Below are positions 27,003 to 36,607 of a stretch of DNA of 64,000 nt, piece after piece. The notes under the pieces are model-generated. The model was not told the DNA's origin and made no database searches. It was given only the letters and a program-made list of their open reading frames with translations. Every line of letters starts with the position of its first letter. Within the stretch, counting starts at the first letter, position 1. A program made the translations under genes and the position numbers. The stretch comes from Fodinibius sp964490705 (GTDB lineage Bacteria > Bacteroidota > Rhodothermia > Balneolales > Balneolaceae), in NCBI GenBank assembly GCA_964490705.1, contig CAZBCG010000004.1, positions 176,958-240,957 of the forward strand, given 5' to 3'.

Positions 27003-28454
27003 TTACACATCATCCCAGTATTTGGCCTTGGCCGATGAATTGGCGATCATATCCTCAAACCAATTGAGCACTTTCTCTTTTAAATCTTCTGTTATTTCAG
27101 GATGGTCTCCGGCCAGATTGATTGTTTCTCCGGGATTATCATAGAGGTTATAAAGTTCGGGGGCACTGCCATCTGTTTCGATCAACAGTTTCCACTTCCC
27201 CTGTCGAATTGCTAGATCTTTACGAACTGTGAGTCTTTTCCAATTTCCATTGGGATTAAAATCCGGAGGGCGAATCCACATAACAGGTTCAGCTCTCTGA
27301 TCCCGGGAGCTGCCGAGCAGTTCTTGGCTCATATCCAGTCCGTCAAATGTTATAGAATTAGGTACTTCGACATCTGCAACAGATAAAAAGGTTGGCGGCA
27401 GATCCATCCCAGCTAAAATGGTAGTTTCGTTGCTTGTCCCTTTTGCAGTTTCCTCAATGAACTCTGGTCCCCACACAATAAATGGCTCCCGGATGCCGCC
27501 CTCATACAGACTTCCCTTATAGGCACGTAATCCTGCCGTCGAACCTATTTCATCGCTGGGGCCGTTATCACTAGTAAACACGATTAGCGTATTATTTCTC
27601 AGCTGCGGATCTTGCCGTATATAATCGATTATCCTTCCCACTTGCATATCCAGATCGCGGATAACGCCCAAATAGTTGGATCGCATTGAGCCGTTCCCCC
27701 TTAGCTCGGGCGGTGCTTCGAGCGGAGTATGTACGGCATCAGGCCAAAAATTGATATAGAAGGGGGCTCCGTTCTCATTCGCTTTTTGGATCTCCTCAAG
27801 AACTCGGTCTGCATAAATTCGAGGCTGGTTGTGGCGCTTCACCCAGCGGATGTCACCCCGCCCCAGCCGGGCTTGCTTTACACTGTGGAAAAATCGATTG
27901 CTGCCATTCCATTCTTTGGTTTCAAATTCAATGCCAAGACGCTCTCCCAATCCTTCAAAAGAGGTAAGCGATGAATTAAAGCCAAACTCGCTGATTAATG
28001 GAGCGCCCTCCACTTCTCGTTGTCCACCCATGTGCCATTTGCCGACATGGGCTGTGTAATAACCATCGTTCTGCAGAATCCGGGCCAAACTGGGAGCATT
28101 TACATCCAAGTAATGCGCCATTCCCCTGTTAATATTTCTGGCACTGTCGGCCAGGAAAGAAGTGATATTCCACCGCAGCGGATACTGACCGGTAGTAACT
28201 GCTACACGCGAAGGAGAGCAGATGGGAGAATTGACATAAAAATTGGTGAAGCGTATTCCTTCTTCAGCCAGCCGGTCTATGTTTGGGGTACGAACGGCGG
28301 CATTTCCATAGGCCGGCAAATCGCCGTAGCCCATATCATCGACAAATATGAATAATATATTCGGCTGGTCGGAGTATCTATCTGCTTCTTGATTCCGGTC
28401 GCAACTTCCGGCAAATAGTATGCTCAGTATGATTATAAAGATAACCCTGCTCAT
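27003..28454 (-). CDS. S1 sulfatase lipoprotein
   Basis: 483 residues, lipobox FAGSC (Cys18). The formylglycine motif is CSPSR (Cys79); metal ligands are in NILFIFVDDMGYGD and VFTSDNGPS. It overlaps nothing but starts one base from the end of the next sulfatase upstream (28456), so the two sulfatases are tightly coupled and probably act on the same polymer. Positional specificity of desulfation cannot be read from the sequence. Confidence 0.92.
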   Translation of the reverse strand: MSRVIFIIILSILFAGSCDRNQEADRYSDQPNILFIFVDDMGYGDLPAYGNAAVRTPNIDRLAEEGIRFTNFYVNSPICSPSRVAVTTGQYPLRWNITSFLADSARNINRGMAHYLDVNAPSLARILQNDGYYTAHVGKWHMGGQREVEGAPLISEFGFNSSLTSFEGLGERLGIEFETKEWNGSNRFFHSVKQARLGRGDIRWVKRHNQPRIYADRVLEEIQKANENGAPFYINFWPDAVHTPLEAPPELRGNGSMRSNYLGVIRDLDMQVGRIIDYIRQDPQLRNNTLIVFTSDNGPSDEIGSTAGLRAYKGSLYEGGIREPFIVWGPEFIEETAKGTSNETTILAGMDLPPTFLSVADVEVPNSITFDGLDMSQELLGSSRDQRAEPVMWIRPPDFNPNGNWKRLTVRKDLAIRQGKWKLLIETDGSAPELYNLYDNPGETINLAGDHPEITEDLKEKVLNWFEDMIANSSAKAKYWDDV

Positions 28455-28455
28455 A

Positions 28456-30129
28456 TCACCTGGATTTGTTTTTAACCTTTTGCAACAACTGCCGCATCTC
28501 TTTCAGCTTTTCGGGATATTCGTCGGCCAGATTGGTTGTTTCTTTTGGATCTTCCTGCAAGTTAAAAAGGTATTCGTTGGTGTCCAGTGGTTCTACGTTT
28601 AACGGAGTATCTCCTAGGTTATGTCGGTTATAAGCCCAATCAGATCGTTCTCCGGCTTCAATGTATTTCCATGGTCCTTTCCGTAGGGCTAGTCCATCAC
28701 TTGACTGCTGAACAAGGTGTTCTCGGCCTTGCGATGATTCGCCCAGCAGTGCCGGAAGTACATTTTGGGAATCAAGCTGATCGTTATTGGGAAAGTCTGC
28801 TCCTACCAGCTCTGCAATGGACGCTAACAAATCCACCTGACTAATGAGGGCACCCGACTCCATTCCCTTTGCTATGCCATTAGGCCAGCTAATGATGGTG
28901 GGCATTCGCGTGCCGCCTTCATAGGCAATATATTTTCCTCCCTCGAAACGTCCGCTGGGATCGTGGCCATTATGATCTTCCAGTGCCCCATCTTCGTAAC
29001 CGTCGTGAAATACCGGTCCGTTATCGCTCGAAAAAAGTATTAAAGTCTCGTCTCGGATTCCCTGTTTTTCCAGCATACTGATTACTTGCCCCACGACCCA
29101 ATCCAGTTCGTGAATAGAATCGCCGCGCAAACCGTTTTCACTTGAACCTACGAAGTCTGGATGCGGTATTCGGGCAACATGGTTTTGATGCATCGACAAG
29201 AAGAGAAAAAATGGCGAATCTTGATCTTCGTTAATAAAAGCTTTCGACTTGTTTACAAAAGTAGAAGCCATCTGCTCATCATCCCACCAGGCTGATTGCC
29301 CACCGGCTTGGTACCCAATGCGGCTTACCCCGTTGACAATCGTCCCGGAATGCTGTGCATCTGCAGGATACCGCAACTCTTCGGGATGGGTGTGCCCGGA
29401 TGGTAAATTACCCACCAGCGGTTGTGGTACTTTGGGGGTTGCTTCTTTATCCTTACCAAAAGATTCTTCTTGGTAGTCATGATGTCCCTCTTTGGGGTAT
29501 GCTACACGCAGAGAATCGGCCTCATCCAATTGATATACTTCACGTCCATCAACAAAAACTGTTGGCACCCGATCGTTGGTTACCGGCAAAATAAATGATT
29601 CGTCAAAACCAGCCTCGAGCGGACCCGGGGCAATTTGGCCATTCCAGTTAATGGATTCCCCTTCGGGTCCCAGTCCCAAATGCCATTTCCCAACAATTGA
29701 AGTATGGTATCCCGTTTTGCTGAGAACTGAAGCCAATGTTTGCTGGTCTTCTCTGATTATCATGGGATCTTCGGCAGAGAGAATCCCCGCGCTCTCATGC
29801 CGGAACGCATATCGGCCGGTAAGTAAGGAATAGCGACTGGGTGTACACATGGCCGAGGTTGCATAGGCATTGGTAAATTGAATCCCTTCTTCGGCCAACT
29901 TATCAATATTAGGTGTCTGGATTTTTTCCGCCCCGTAAGCACCAATATCCCCATAGCCAACATCATCGGCATAAAATATTATGATATTAGGTTTTGTATT
30001 GCCCCCAACTTCTTTTTCAGAACATCCGGACAGAAAAAACAATACACCCAAAACAATTCCCACAATAAAATAAGATGGGCGAAAGTCTCTTCCGGATAAA
30101 TTGCCACAAAATAGATTTTCCGTATTCAT
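28456..30129 (-). CDS. S1 sulfatase lipoprotein
   Basis: 557 residues, lipobox FLSGC (Cys36), formylglycine motif CTPSR (Cys95), metal ligands in NIIIFYADDVGYGD and LFSSDNGP. Has an insertion around residues 190-270 compared with the neighbouring 483-residue sulfatase. Second gene after the susCD terminator, 19 bases after the GH-A-like gene. Like all S1 sulfatases it needs formylglycine maturation in trans. Confidence 0.92.
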   Translation of the reverse strand: MNTENLFCGNLSGRDFRPSYFIVGIVLGVLFFLSGCSEKEVGGNTKPNIIIFYADDVGYGDIGAYGAEKIQTPNIDKLAEEGIQFTNAYATSAMCTPSRYSLLTGRYAFRHESAGILSAEDPMIIREDQQTLASVLSKTGYHTSIVGKWHLGLGPEGESINWNGQIAPGPLEAGFDESFILPVTNDRVPTVFVDGREVYQLDEADSLRVAYPKEGHHDYQEESFGKDKEATPKVPQPLVGNLPSGHTHPEELRYPADAQHSGTIVNGVSRIGYQAGGQSAWWDDEQMASTFVNKSKAFINEDQDSPFFLFLSMHQNHVARIPHPDFVGSSENGLRGDSIHELDWVVGQVISMLEKQGIRDETLILFSSDNGPVFHDGYEDGALEDHNGHDPSGRFEGGKYIAYEGGTRMPTIISWPNGIAKGMESGALISQVDLLASIAELVGADFPNNDQLDSQNVLPALLGESSQGREHLVQQSSDGLALRKGPWKYIEAGERSDWAYNRHNLGDTPLNVEPLDTNEYLFNLQEDPKETTNLADEYPEKLKEMRQLLQKVKNKSR

Positions 30130-30148
30130 TAAACTGATATTTCGGTGG

Positions 30149-31351
30149 TTACTCTTCGGAATCTTCCAAAATGGCTTGAAAATCCTCTATCCAGGCATAA
30201 TTAAACTGATCTTGCCCCGTTTCCGGATCAGAAACTACGGTTCGATTGCCAAATAGCCCGTTTAAAATCCATGGATCGGTATTGACGGTAAAATCCTGGT
30301 TAAACGGGTAACTCTGTCGCAGTGCGTAGGTAGCTATATGAAACTCATCATAACTTTTGAACCGCTGGAAAGCATTCCATATATATCTTTTGCGATTTTC
30401 AAACCAATAACTGCTGCTCAAAAAATCAACCCATTCCTGTCGTGGAACGTTATTTTTTAAGGCGCTGTCAAGATATTGGTAATTCTGCATATCAGGATCG
30501 TATCCATACTCATTAGCAAAGTCTTCGGGAATGTTTTCATCCGTTTTGGTACGGAAATGATCTTTCAGTGAAAATTCACTGATCAGAACTTTTTGGTTTT
30601 CATTAATACGATGAGTGGTATAATCCAGAAAATCATTTATTTGATCTATACCCGCATGATGGATATGTACATCAACGCCGGCTACCCAAGAGTTGCTGTT
30701 TGCAAAAGAGAACATCTTATTGGCGGTTTCTGTTCTCCATCCATCCAAATAGAGATTGTTAAAAGCTCCTACATAAATCGGAATATCATGATTGTTGTTC
30801 TCTCGGTAATTGTTGATATAATGTCCTATCTCTTCATAAAAATCGATAAGCTGGTCTCCTCTTTCATCAGGCTTAGACTCAATAAAAGGTTCATTGCCAA
30901 TAACAATAATATCAGTATAAGTCCAAATTTTATTCAGCAGTTTCTCCAGATAAGCTTTATAGTCGTCCATTTCGCTGCTGCCCGGTTCGGGAAAACTTCT
31001 GTTTCTAAAATTCCACTTGATACTGAGTATATTTTTATATCCCTCTTCACTTACCTTAATGTAATTTTGAATCCGATCGTCGTTGTCAATGTTGGCCTCA
31101 TCGGGATACAACTGAAAGAAATCCAGAAAGCCGCGTACCCAAGTAGTACCTGATCGATCAATGTTATTAAACTTCATCAGGTTGTACTGCCCGTTCACAT
31201 TAATACCTATCTCTTGCGCTGGCGGCGACACTTCTTCGGGCGGATTTTGTTCTTCCTCCTCTGATGAATTGGTTGGATTGTCATTACAAGCAGAAGATAC
31301 TATTGCGAGGGAAATCAAAAAAAACAATATGAGGAAATAGCTATGTCGCAT
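30149..31351 (-). CDS. Putative clan GH-A-like glycoside hydrolase, unassigned family (paralogue 2)
   Basis: 400-residue lipoprotein (lipobox VSSAC) with a Glu/Pro-rich linker after the lipid Cys, as in surface-exposed PUL enzymes. Homologous along its length to the 18690 protein: GINVN, TTWVRG, GYKNILSIKWN, PEPGS, GNEP (about residue 153, proposed acid/base), DVHIHH, SEFSL (about 260, proposed nucleophile) and ATYALRQ. First gene after the susCD terminator; as the surface lipoprotein nearest susCD, it is a candidate endo-acting enzyme. Family not recognised. Confidence 0.62.
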   Translation of the reverse strand: MRHSYFLILFFLISLAIVSSACNDNPTNSSEEEEQNPPEEVSPPAQEIGINVNGQYNLMKFNNIDRSGTTWVRGFLDFFQLYPDEANIDNDDRIQNYIKVSEEGYKNILSIKWNFRNRSFPEPGSSEMDDYKAYLEKLLNKIWTYTDIIVIGNEPFIESKPDERGDQLIDFYEEIGHYINNYRENNNHDIPIYVGAFNNLYLDGWRTETANKMFSFANSNSWVAGVDVHIHHAGIDQINDFLDYTTHRINENQKVLISEFSLKDHFRTKTDENIPEDFANEYGYDPDMQNYQYLDSALKNNVPRQEWVDFLSSSYWFENRKRYIWNAFQRFKSYDEFHIATYALRQSYPFNQDFTVNTDPWILNGLFGNRTVVSDPETGQDQFNYAWIEDFQAILEDSEE

Positions 31352-31450
31352 ATACCTACGTCAATATAAACCAGTATTATTTTATCTGCATATTGGATAT
31401 GAAGCTGACCTTTTTTAACAACTCCGGAAATAAATATCCACTTATAAAAA

Positions 31451-31490
31451 AGAAGGAAGCCGAAGAATATTTCCTTTTCGGCTTCCTTCT
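31451..31490 (-). terminator. Strong intrinsic terminator or attenuator after susCD
   Basis: Read on the minus strand: a perfect 14-bp stem (AGAAGGAAGCCGAA with its complement), a 12-base loop, then TTTTT. It begins 35 bases after the susD stop. It should end most transcripts after susCD, giving the transporter pair higher levels than the following enzymes, which would rely on read-through or on a promoter in 31352-31450. Confidence 0.88.
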
Positions 31491-31524
31491 AATACATCAT
31501 CCCGTTCTGCTATTCAACTCAAAC

Positions 31525-33009
31525 TTAGTAACCCTCATTCTGATCGAGAGCAGGATTTGCATCAATTGCAGACTGTGGAAGCGGATAGTAAGCACGGTAT
31601 TCCGCAGCATTTTCGATACCACGATCCTGCGCATTCTGGACATATCGATTGTGTCTCAGCAGATCTTGTCTTCTGGTACCTTCTGTATAGAATTCCCACT
31701 TACGCTCATTCAGAATGTGATTTCTAAGTTCCTCTTTTGAGTTAAAATCAGTCAGTGACACATTGTCCGGACCTGTCAGTCCAGCTCTGTCCCTGATTTG
31801 ATTAATCAGATTGATAGATTCCTGATTAGGACCGTCGAGTTCATTCAGCGCCTCTGCTCTGGCAAGTAAAATGTGGGCGTACCGAACTTCTGGTACATCG
31901 TTGCCATGCAGGTTACCGTTTGCATTCGGGTCCGGCCACCATCTGAATGCACGAGTGGCATCATTATAATCCTGTCTGAGATTAACCGTATCACCAGCCT
32001 GATTAACATATTCTACAAGAATTGGTTCTTGGCGCAAATCACCATCTTCAAAAGACTCATAGAAAGAATCTAAAAGACGATACTGCGATGCCCAGTTGTT
32101 CCAGTTTGACTGCATTACCAGCCCTTTTGCTGGCCACTCCTGGAATCCCCATGGGAAAGCAGCATTCATATAATTTTGTCCATTAGGACCTCCCGGGCCC
32201 TGTGGATGTGCTGTATTGAGCAGCATCATTTCTCTGTTGCCGTGATTCTGTGCTTTCAACAAACCTTCATAATCCGGAAACAGTTCATAATAGCCTAAGT
32301 CAATAACGTCTTGGGCCATATCAGCAGCTTTCTGCCACTGTCTTGAATTAAGGTAGAACCTCGTCAAAAGTCCCATGGCACTTCCCTTTGTTGCCCGACC
32401 GTAGTTTGGAGCATTGCCGGGATCAGGCAGATTGGGTATAGCAGCTACCAACTCATCTTCGATAAACTGTTCGAACTCCTCTTCATCGGCTCTGGACATC
32501 TCTACTGGATCCTGGGTACTCGTTCTCAGAGGCGTAGGGCCAAAGTAAATATAATTCCGATAATAGGCCCATGCCCGCAGAAAACGAGCTTCAGCAATAT
32601 ATGCCTCTTTTTGAGATTCAGGAATTGCTTCAACATCTCCAACATTCTCGAGAAGAATATTGGCATCCCTTACCGTATTATAACTTTTATTGTAGATAAG
32701 ATTAAAAAGACCCATCGACGGATCCCAGGTCCAGTTTATAAACCGGACAGCCGCTCTGTTTTCGCCACCCCCGGTCTGCCAGGAGATATCGGTAGGCCAT
32801 TCTTCTACATTGTTCCATCTTGCTCTGCCGGGCCATGTAATAGAACCGTAGGCCGAAACCAAGACCGATTCTATACCTTCCTGAGACGATAACACATTGT
32901 CTGGTGCCAATTGAGAATGTGCCTGTTCCTCTAACGGATTTTCACAACCCAGTAGTAGTGTCAATAAACCAACTAAGAGTACAATCGTAAGATATTTTGT
33001 TGTCTTCAT
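31525..33009 (-). CDS. susD: SusD-family glycan-binding lipoprotein
   Basis: Outer-membrane surface lipoprotein that caps the SusC transporter and captures oligosaccharide. From the ATG at 33007-33009 it has 494 residues with lipobox LLLGC; the frame is open to 33048 but the upstream start adds residues before the signal. Family features: AYGSITWPGR early, helical TPR-like core (FLRAWAYYRNYIYFGPTPL), the RAEALNEL repeat and the C-terminal YPLPQSAIDANPALDQNEGY. Directly after susC with 53 bases between. Confidence 0.95.
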   Translation of the reverse strand: MKTTKYLTIVLLVGLLTLLLGCENPLEEQAHSQLAPDNVLSSQEGIESVLVSAYGSITWPGRARWNNVEEWPTDISWQTGGGENRAAVRFINWTWDPSMGLFNLIYNKSYNTVRDANILLENVGDVEAIPESQKEAYIAEARFLRAWAYYRNYIYFGPTPLRTSTQDPVEMSRADEEEFEQFIEDELVAAIPNLPDPGNAPNYGRATKGSAMGLLTRFYLNSRQWQKAADMAQDVIDLGYYELFPDYEGLLKAQNHGNREMMLLNTAHPQGPGGPNGQNYMNAAFPWGFQEWPAKGLVMQSNWNNWASQYRLLDSFYESFEDGDLRQEPILVEYVNQAGDTVNLRQDYNDATRAFRWWPDPNANGNLHGNDVPEVRYAHILLARAEALNELDGPNQESINLINQIRDRAGLTGPDNVSLTDFNSKEELRNHILNERKWEFYTEGTRRQDLLRHNRYVQNAQDRGIENAAEYRAYYPLPQSAIDANPALDQNEGY

Positions 33010-33062
33010 AACAAGTTTCCCTTTGTCTTTAATAATATTCGTCAACATAATATTGGACTATC

Positions 33063-36000
33063 CTATAATCCCAATTTTACGCCCAGTTGAACTTTTCTTG
33101 CCAACGGATACGCATTGTAATCAATACGCGCATTAGGATCTCCACCAGGGTTTTGAGCCGGGTTAAATCCTGTATAATTGCTCCATGTTTTCAAGTTAAC
33201 TCCAGTTACATAAATCTGAGCTGACCGCAAGAATCCCTTCACTAGATCCGGTGATAAGCTATAGCTTAACTGTACGTTCTTTAACCTGATATATGAGGCA
33301 TCTTCCACAGTTCGTGAATTCACCACCTGTTCTCCATGAACATCTGTATTCACAAATGATGGGTATTTTTCAGATGGATTATCTGGGGTCCACCTGTTTA
33401 AATACGGTTCAGCCAATTTATTTCGGCGTAATTGAACCGGGAAGTAGGTATCAACCAAGTTGTTGTTAAGCATTTTAACTCCCTGGCTACCTTCAATCAT
33501 CACACTTAATTGAAAGTTTTTATATGAGAACTTGTTGCCTAACGAAATCGTAAAGTCAGGAAAAGAATCTCCCAGATATACTCGATCATCAGCATTGATT
33601 ACACTATCTTGGTTCTGATCGGCAAATTTTAGATTGCCAGGCTGAACATTTTCTTGTGTGGTAGTAAAATCATCATCAGTTTGCCAGACTCCCTCAACCT
33701 TATATCCATAATAAGAGCGGAGAGGTAATCCCTCTCGGATAAGGAAGAACTGATTGGTAAATCCGGCATTTCCACTGATTATTTCTTCAATCGGGCCTAA
33801 ATCGGTTACTTCATTATTTATAGTGGAAAAACTTATATCGGTAGTCCAAAGCAAGTTGTTTTTTGATACATTTCTGGTCTGCAACTCAACTTCAAAACCG
33901 TTATTAGCAATGCTCCCTACATTTTGGATCTGGGAACTAAATCCGGTCTCCTGCGGCAGCGGCATAGCCATTAACATATCACGAGTGGTTTGCTGAAAAT
34001 AGTCAAAACTACCGCTGATACGACCGTTAAAAAGCGAAAAATCTATACCAGCATCCCATTGTTCGGTAGTCTCCCACTTGATATCAGGATTAGCAAGCCG
34101 AGCAGGTGATAATCCTACACGTTGCTCTCCATCCCAAATGGCCATTCCACCGGGGTTGAATGTGGTAGTTGACAGCAGATTTCCGATAGCTTGATTACCT
34201 GTTTGTCCCCAACTAACCCGAGGCTTCAATTCACTTATGAAATCTATGTCTTCGATAAATGGTTCCTCCCCTAATTGCCAGGCCAGTGCAAAAGATGGAA
34301 AGTATCCAAACTTATTATTTTCACCGAACCTTGTGGACCCATCAGCTCGAAATGTGGCCGTTACCATATATTTATCGTTATAAGTATAATTGACTCTACC
34401 AAATGCAGATAACAGCCTGTTGGTAGCTCTGTTGCTGTTGATGTCATACGTTTCCGGGTCTCCCAGACTCATATTATCCGTTCCCGTAGCATCAGTAGCA
34501 AAATTTTCTGCCGATAAAAAGGTTCCGGTATCCTGGAAGTATTGGGTTTCAACTCCGCCTAATAAGTTCAGGTCATGGTTCTCAGCAAATGTATTTTCAT
34601 AACGTATTGTACCGTCAACAAAATAATTCTGATCCTGATTGGGATTAATACTAGCTGAACCTCCTGCAGCTCTTCCAAACTGGGTAAGACGGCTGATATA
34701 AGTATCATTACGAACATTCATGAAATCGAACCCGGCATTAAGCCTTACACTTAAATTCGGTAATACCATGTATTCTCCGAATATAGAACCTGCAAATGCA
34801 TTTCGTACGGAAGTCCGCCGCTCACCTTCAAGAATTGCTACGGGATTATTTATAGTCAGGTCGTCACTTTCATAGAAAGTACCGTCCGAATTTCTAACTG
34901 GTTGTGTCGGATCAAAGAACATTGCCGAATAGACCGCACCTGCGTTTTCATTCAGTCCAAATCTTACTGGCGCGTTATTATCTTCGATATGATTAACATT
35001 AAGTCGGGTTCCGAATTCAAAATTCTCTGCGCCCGAATAGTTTAAATTAATTCGTCCGCCATAACGCTGAAATTCAGAATTTTTGACAGTACCATCCTCA
35101 TTGGTAAGGTTCATTGATACATAATAATTCAGATCCTCATCCCCACCGCTAAAAGAAAGGGAATGATACTGTTCTATAGCCCCTCGATTAAAAATTCGGT
35201 CCTGCCAGTCGGTTTCTGCACCAGTACTTTCTACCCGCTGATCTTCCTCATATTGATCATTGGGGTCGGCTTCAATAATGTCATTAATTACCGTTTGATA
35301 TTCACCCGGACTCAATAAATCGAGGCTTCTAACAGGATAATTCATACCGGCATAAGTGTGATAGTCAACCTGTAAAGGTCCATCTCGGCCACTTTTCGTC
35401 GTCACCATAACAACACCACCTGCTGCCCGGGCTCCATAAATAGCCGTGGCCGAAGCATCTTTAAGAACCTCAATCGATTCAATATTATCAGGATTAAATG
35501 TTCTCAACCCACCTGGCATCGGTGATCCGTCAACCACCCACAATGGTGAAGTACCGGCATTAATTGAGGATGCTCCCCTAATACTGACAGATAATCCACC
35601 TCCTGGAGCACCAGTATTTTCTACTACCCGAACTCCAGACATTTTGGCTTGTATCAGTGACTGTATCGAACCACTTTCTCCCGGATTAAACTCACTGGCA
35701 GACACCGAAGAAACAGATCCTGTTAAATCACGTCTTTGTACAGAACCATAACCAATGACGACAACTTCATCTCCCCGTAAAGTGGAAGGTGTCATCTGTA
35801 CATCGACTTGAGTCCGGCCATCTATAGCCACTTCCCTTTCTTCGAAACCTACAAAAGAGAAAACAAGCGTATCCGATAAACTCGGCACCATTAAGCTATA
35901 TTCGCCGTCCGGATTGGTAGATGTACCCTGAGAAGTACCTTTGATTACAATATTTACTCCAGGTAACGTGTTCCCTGTTTCAGCATTCATCACCGTTCCC

Positions 36001-36089
36001 GTAACCTCAGTTTGCTGTGCTTCAGTTAAATTGTAACTGGTTACAAGAAATAGTGCACACAATAGAGTAGTTAGTAAAGTTTTATTCAT
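33063..36089 (-). CDS. susC: SusC-family TonB-dependent outer-membrane transporter
   Basis: 1008 residues. Signal peptide (NLTEAQQ), a carboxypeptidase-D-regulatory-like domain (VTGTVMNAETGNTLPGVNIVIKG, about 28-100), a TonB-box-like acidic segment (GDEVVVIGYG), plug domain with SIRGASSINAGTSPLWVVDG, and a 22-strand-type barrel ending in a hydrophobic/aromatic C-terminus. Imports large oligosaccharides with SusD. Head gene of the locus; a LacI-type operator lies 140 bases upstream. No anti-sigma or two-component regulator is seen next to it, which fits LacI control. Confidence 0.96.
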   Translation of the reverse strand: MNKTLLTTLLCALFLVTSYNLTEAQQTEVTGTVMNAETGNTLPGVNIVIKGTSQGTSTNPDGEYSLMVPSLSDTLVFSFVGFEEREVAIDGRTQVDVQMTPSTLRGDEVVVIGYGSVQRRDLTGSVSSVSASEFNPGESGSIQSLIQAKMSGVRVVENTGAPGGGLSVSIRGASSINAGTSPLWVVDGSPMPGGLRTFNPDNIESIEVLKDASATAIYGARAAGGVVMVTTKSGRDGPLQVDYHTYAGMNYPVRSLDLLSPGEYQTVINDIIEADPNDQYEEDQRVESTGAETDWQDRIFNRGAIEQYHSLSFSGGDEDLNYYVSMNLTNEDGTVKNSEFQRYGGRINLNYSGAENFEFGTRLNVNHIEDNNAPVRFGLNENAGAVYSAMFFDPTQPVRNSDGTFYESDDLTINNPVAILEGERRTSVRNAFAGSIFGEYMVLPNLSVRLNAGFDFMNVRNDTYISRLTQFGRAAGGSASINPNQDQNYFVDGTIRYENTFAENHDLNLLGGVETQYFQDTGTFLSAENFATDATGTDNMSLGDPETYDINSNRATNRLLSAFGRVNYTYNDKYMVTATFRADGSTRFGENNKFGYFPSFALAWQLGEEPFIEDIDFISELKPRVSWGQTGNQAIGNLLSTTTFNPGGMAIWDGEQRVGLSPARLANPDIKWETTEQWDAGIDFSLFNGRISGSFDYFQQTTRDMLMAMPLPQETGFSSQIQNVGSIANNGFEVELQTRNVSKNNLLWTTDISFSTINNEVTDLGPIEEIISGNAGFTNQFFLIREGLPLRSYYGYKVEGVWQTDDDFTTTQENVQPGNLKFADQNQDSVINADDRVYLGDSFPDFTISLGNKFSYKNFQLSVMIEGSQGVKMLNNNLVDTYFPVQLRRNKLAEPYLNRWTPDNPSEKYPSFVNTDVHGEQVVNSRTVEDASYIRLKNVQLSYSLSPDLVKGFLRSAQIYVTGVNLKTWSNYTGFNPAQNPGGDPNARIDYNAYPLARKVQLGVKLGL

Positions 36090-36607
36090 AACAGTGTATC
36101 CCTATTTATTATTAAAAGAAAATGAGCTGTTAATTTTTCCCCACATTTCTCAACTATTTATAAGCCGAAGAGAACAATACCCAAATTTTCTTCGGTTGTT
36201 ATATAACCAATGCTTAAAAATATTAGCATGTTATCGTTAACACTCTTCAATCAAAATAACACTTTATAAATTCTTTTCAAGTATTATCTGCTTTTCGTAT
36301 TAATTGTGGATAATGAAAGATTTTCAACCCTGCTGATTTTCTATCCAAAAAGAATGGTAAAACACTGCACAACTTAGCTTTATTCTCATTAGCTGTTCGC
36401 TTGTTATGTTATATAGTGAAAGTACCCAAGAACGTTATCTCAAAATCTAACTCTCATTTTAAATACCAAGGCTTACCAATCTCATATCAGTACCGTCAAA
36501 ATGCAGAGGAGATACGAACTTGGTTGGTTTAATAATGTGAGATTTTAATAACCATGAAAAATATTGTACGTGATCTATCATTGATATTTTATAAAGTTAT
36601 TAGATCC
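36090..36607. promoter_or_regulatory. Long AT-rich leader and control region of susC
   Basis: 518 bases without a gene between the GH127 end and susC. It holds the operator at 36229, a susC leader hairpin (36165-36195: CCGAAGA and TCTTCGG, 17-base loop) and a short partial palindrome GGTTGTTATATAACC at 36195-36209 that may overlap the promoter. A TAGGGATA-like ribosome site precedes the susC ATG. Beyond about 36310 I see nothing. Confidence 0.6.
36229..36242. promoter_or_regulatory. LacI-type operator before susC
   Basis: TGTTATCGTTAACA, the exact reverse complement of the operators at 10719 and 53762. It lies 140 bases before the susC start, farther than the other copies (38-52 bases), in keeping with the longer susC leader. 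Confidence 0.75.
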
